NCBI RefSeq assembly: GCF_021021475.1
Contig: NZ_JAINWL010000003.1
Location: forward strand, 62,001-126,000
Source: Citromicrobium bathyomarinum
GTDB taxonomy: Bacteria; Pseudomonadota; Alphaproteobacteria; Sphingomonadales; Sphingomonadaceae
Direction: 5' to 3'
DNA length: 64,000 nt
Shown here: one piece after another, positions 62,837 through 64,000 of the stretch
Layout of the letters: each line of letters opens with the position of its first letter
Numbering within the stretch: the first letter of the stretch is position 1
Program-made: the position numbers and the translations under genes
Notes under the pieces: model-generated
The model's database searches: none
What the model was told of the DNA's origin: nothing
The model's input: the letters and a program-made list of their open reading frames with translations, nothing else

Positions 62837-62965
62837 GCAGGCGGCGATGACCAATCGCGCACCCACCGATCCGACGCCGCTCTTTTCACCCGTGAAACAG
62901 GGCAGGTTTTCTCTCCCTGGACTGTGTGTCAGGTGTGTCAGGGCAATGCATGCGGGAGGCCGGGG

Positions 62966-63646
62966 ATGAGCGGTATCGACGAAACCGATCCGCTGCTGCT
63001 CGCCAGCCAGCTGTGTTCGCGCCTGTGCCACGACATGCTCAGCCCCGTAGGCGCGCTGACCAACGGGCTGGAGCTGCTCGCGGACGAGAAAGACCCGCAG
63101 ATGCGCCAGCGCTGTTTCGAGCTGCTGGAGCAGAGCGCGCGGACCAGCGCGGCCAAGCTCAAGTTCTTCCGCCTCGCCTTCGGGGCGGCGGGCGGGTTCG
63201 GCGAACAGGTGTCGATCGATGAACCCAAGGCGGTGATCGAGACGCTGGCCGCCGATGCCAAGCGGGTCGAGCTCAACTGGGCGATCGAGGCGGCGAGCGT
63301 GTCGAAATCCGCGGCCAAGGTGATGCTGAACCTCGCGAATATCGGGCTGGACGCGCTGGTGCGCGGCGGCACGCTGGATGTGGGCATCGAAGTCCGCGAC
63401 GACGCGACCGAGATCGTGGTGCGCGCGGCGGGCCCCAAGATCGCGTTCGATCCGGTGATCGGCGACGCGCTGGGCGGCCGGATGGACCCGGCCGAGCTGA
63501 CCGGGCGCACCGCGCCTGCACATCTGCTGGCGATGCTGGCCGACAAGGAGGGCGGGCTGATCCAGACACATGCCGAGGTAGGCACGCTGCTGATGGGCGC
63601 GACGCTTCCCAATGGGGGCTCCAATACTCCGGCGTATGCGGGATGA
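62966..63646 (+). CDS. chpT: Histidine phosphotransferase ChpT
   Basis: The product has 226 residues. The N-terminal helical hairpin has the phosphorylated His in LCSRLCHDMLSPVGAL (about residue 22). A degenerate ATPase-like C-terminal domain follows (SKSAAKVMLNLANIGLDAL). ChpT relays phosphate from CckA to CtrA and CpdR in alphaproteobacteria. The length is normal. Start ATG 66 bases inside the open frame, with GGGAGG upstream. The stop overlaps the amidase start (ATGA). No cckA is in the window. Confidence 0.93.
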   Translation: MSGIDETDPLLLASQLCSRLCHDMLSPVGALTNGLELLADEKDPQMRQRCFELLEQSARTSAAKLKFFRLAFGAAGGFGEQVSIDEPKAVIETLAADAKRVELNWAIEAASVSKSAAKVMLNLANIGLDALVRGGTLDVGIEVRDDATEIVVRAAGPKIAFDPVIGDALGGRMDPAELTGRTAPAHLLAMLADKEGGLIQTHAEVGTLLMGATLPNGGSNTPAYAG

Positions 63647-64000
63647 GCGGGGCGGAGCACGACGAGGGGGGGATGGACGAACTGGTCCATGCCGAGCGGC
63701 TCTCGCCCAATTACGACGAGCGTAATGCGCCCGTCTCGATGGTCGTGCTCCACTATACCGAGATGGAAGGTGCGGACGCCGCGATCGAGCGGCTGACCGA
63801 CCCGGAGGCCAAGGTTTCCGCGCACTACATCATCAGCGAAGCGGGCGAGGTGACCCGGCTGGTGCCCGAGGAGAAGCGCGCATGGCACGCGGGCGTCTCC
63901 TACTGGCGGGGCGAGACCGATGTGAACACGGTCAGCGTCGGGATCGAGCTCGATCATCCGGGCCACGCCTATGGCTACCGCGAATTCGCCGATGCGCAGA
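63643..64000 (+). CDS. N-acetylmuramoyl-L-alanine amidase (Amidase_2), partial
   Basis: About 119 residues are visible; the 3' end is beyond the window. ATG 63643 overlaps the chpT stop. The Amidase_2 fold begins with MVVLHYTEMEG (zinc His) and AHYIISEAGEVTRLVPEEKR, then AWHAGVSYW (second conserved His), then VSVGIELDHPG. This is the AmiD/AmpD-type. No signal peptide is visible, so it is probably a cytosolic recycling amidase (AmpD-like), though an anchor further on cannot be excluded. Confidence 0.9.
   Translation, partial: MSGAEHDEGGMDELVHAERLSPNYDERNAPVSMVVLHYTEMEGADAAIERLTDPEAKVSAHYIISEAGEVTRLVPEEKRAWHAGVSYWRGETDVNTVSVGIELDHPGHAYGYREFADAQ

Overview
The window is high-GC DNA from an alphaproteobacterium, most likely a sphingomonad of the Erythrobacteraceae type. 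The signs are: chpT; rpoH with an alpha-type RpoH box; paired TonB-dependent receptors; a DUF3297 protein; GTCAC-type and CtrA-like sites; a pyrB followed by a dihydroorotase-like protein; and two families of dispersed palindromic repeats that I recall from sphingomonad genomes. Most of the window is ordinary chromosomal housekeeping DNA, with an accessory stretch of about 14.3-32.7 kb. All calls come from reading the sequence; no database search was possible.

Layout. 1-2.9 kb: partial potassium channel, surE, serS (minus strand). 3.1-8.5 kb: a beta-helix-like surface lipoprotein and a TonB-dependent receptor, convergent with a PhoB-type regulator whose receiver domain is degenerate. 8.7-14.3 kb: a complete RND tripartite efflux operon. 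14.3-16.65 kb: a small accessory island whose outermost reading frames both look cut; it holds a zinc-ribbon miniprotein, two diverged tandem paralogues of unknown function and the tail of a nuclease-like gene. 16.6-22.0 kb: a copper/TonB operon (DUF2946, DUF2244, small Cys-rich protein, PCuAC, SCO, TonB receptor, alpha/beta hydrolase) with three apparent frameshifts. 22.2-25.4 kb: an arsenic operon, arsR-arsC-arsC-acr3-arsH, with two unrelated arsenate reductases. 25.6-31.6 kb: a four-gene, translationally coupled signalling operon (hybrid kinase, CheR, CheB, receiver-kinase) with no chemoreceptor or CheA. 31.8-32.8 kb: an excisionase-like HTH gene next to tRNA-Val.

32.8-64 kb is core genome: sppA; pyrB plus a dihydroorotase lacking the metal-binding HxH; a ParA / ribbon-helix-helix / SPOR operon facing a Sel1-SPOR protein; DUF418; bfd-bfr; der; a CHAP-domain hydrolase; tRNA-Leu; a trigger factor with a long lysine-alanine tail; an amidase; two divergent clpP genes and clpX; a fasciclin lipoprotein with an ECF sigma/anti-sigma pair, a polysaccharide deacetylase and a CDF metal exporter; mtgA; an SDR; rpoH; rluD; a JAMM peptidase; chpT; and a partial amidase.

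How parts fit together. Metal handling recurs (copper, arsenic, CDF zinc/cobalt, iron storage). Cell-envelope control recurs (RND efflux, SPOR proteins, CHAP hydrolase, MtgA, amidase, ECF/fasciclin), and near-consensus CtrA sites precede two envelope genes. The proteostasis block (tig, clpP, clpX, rpoH) is conventional except for the trigger-factor tail and the extra ClpP. The best candidates for something undescribed are the paralogue/nuclease island at 15.4-16.65 kb, the CheB/CheR-kinase operon, and the lipoprotein/TonB receptor/pseudo-receiver regulator set at 3-8.5 kb.
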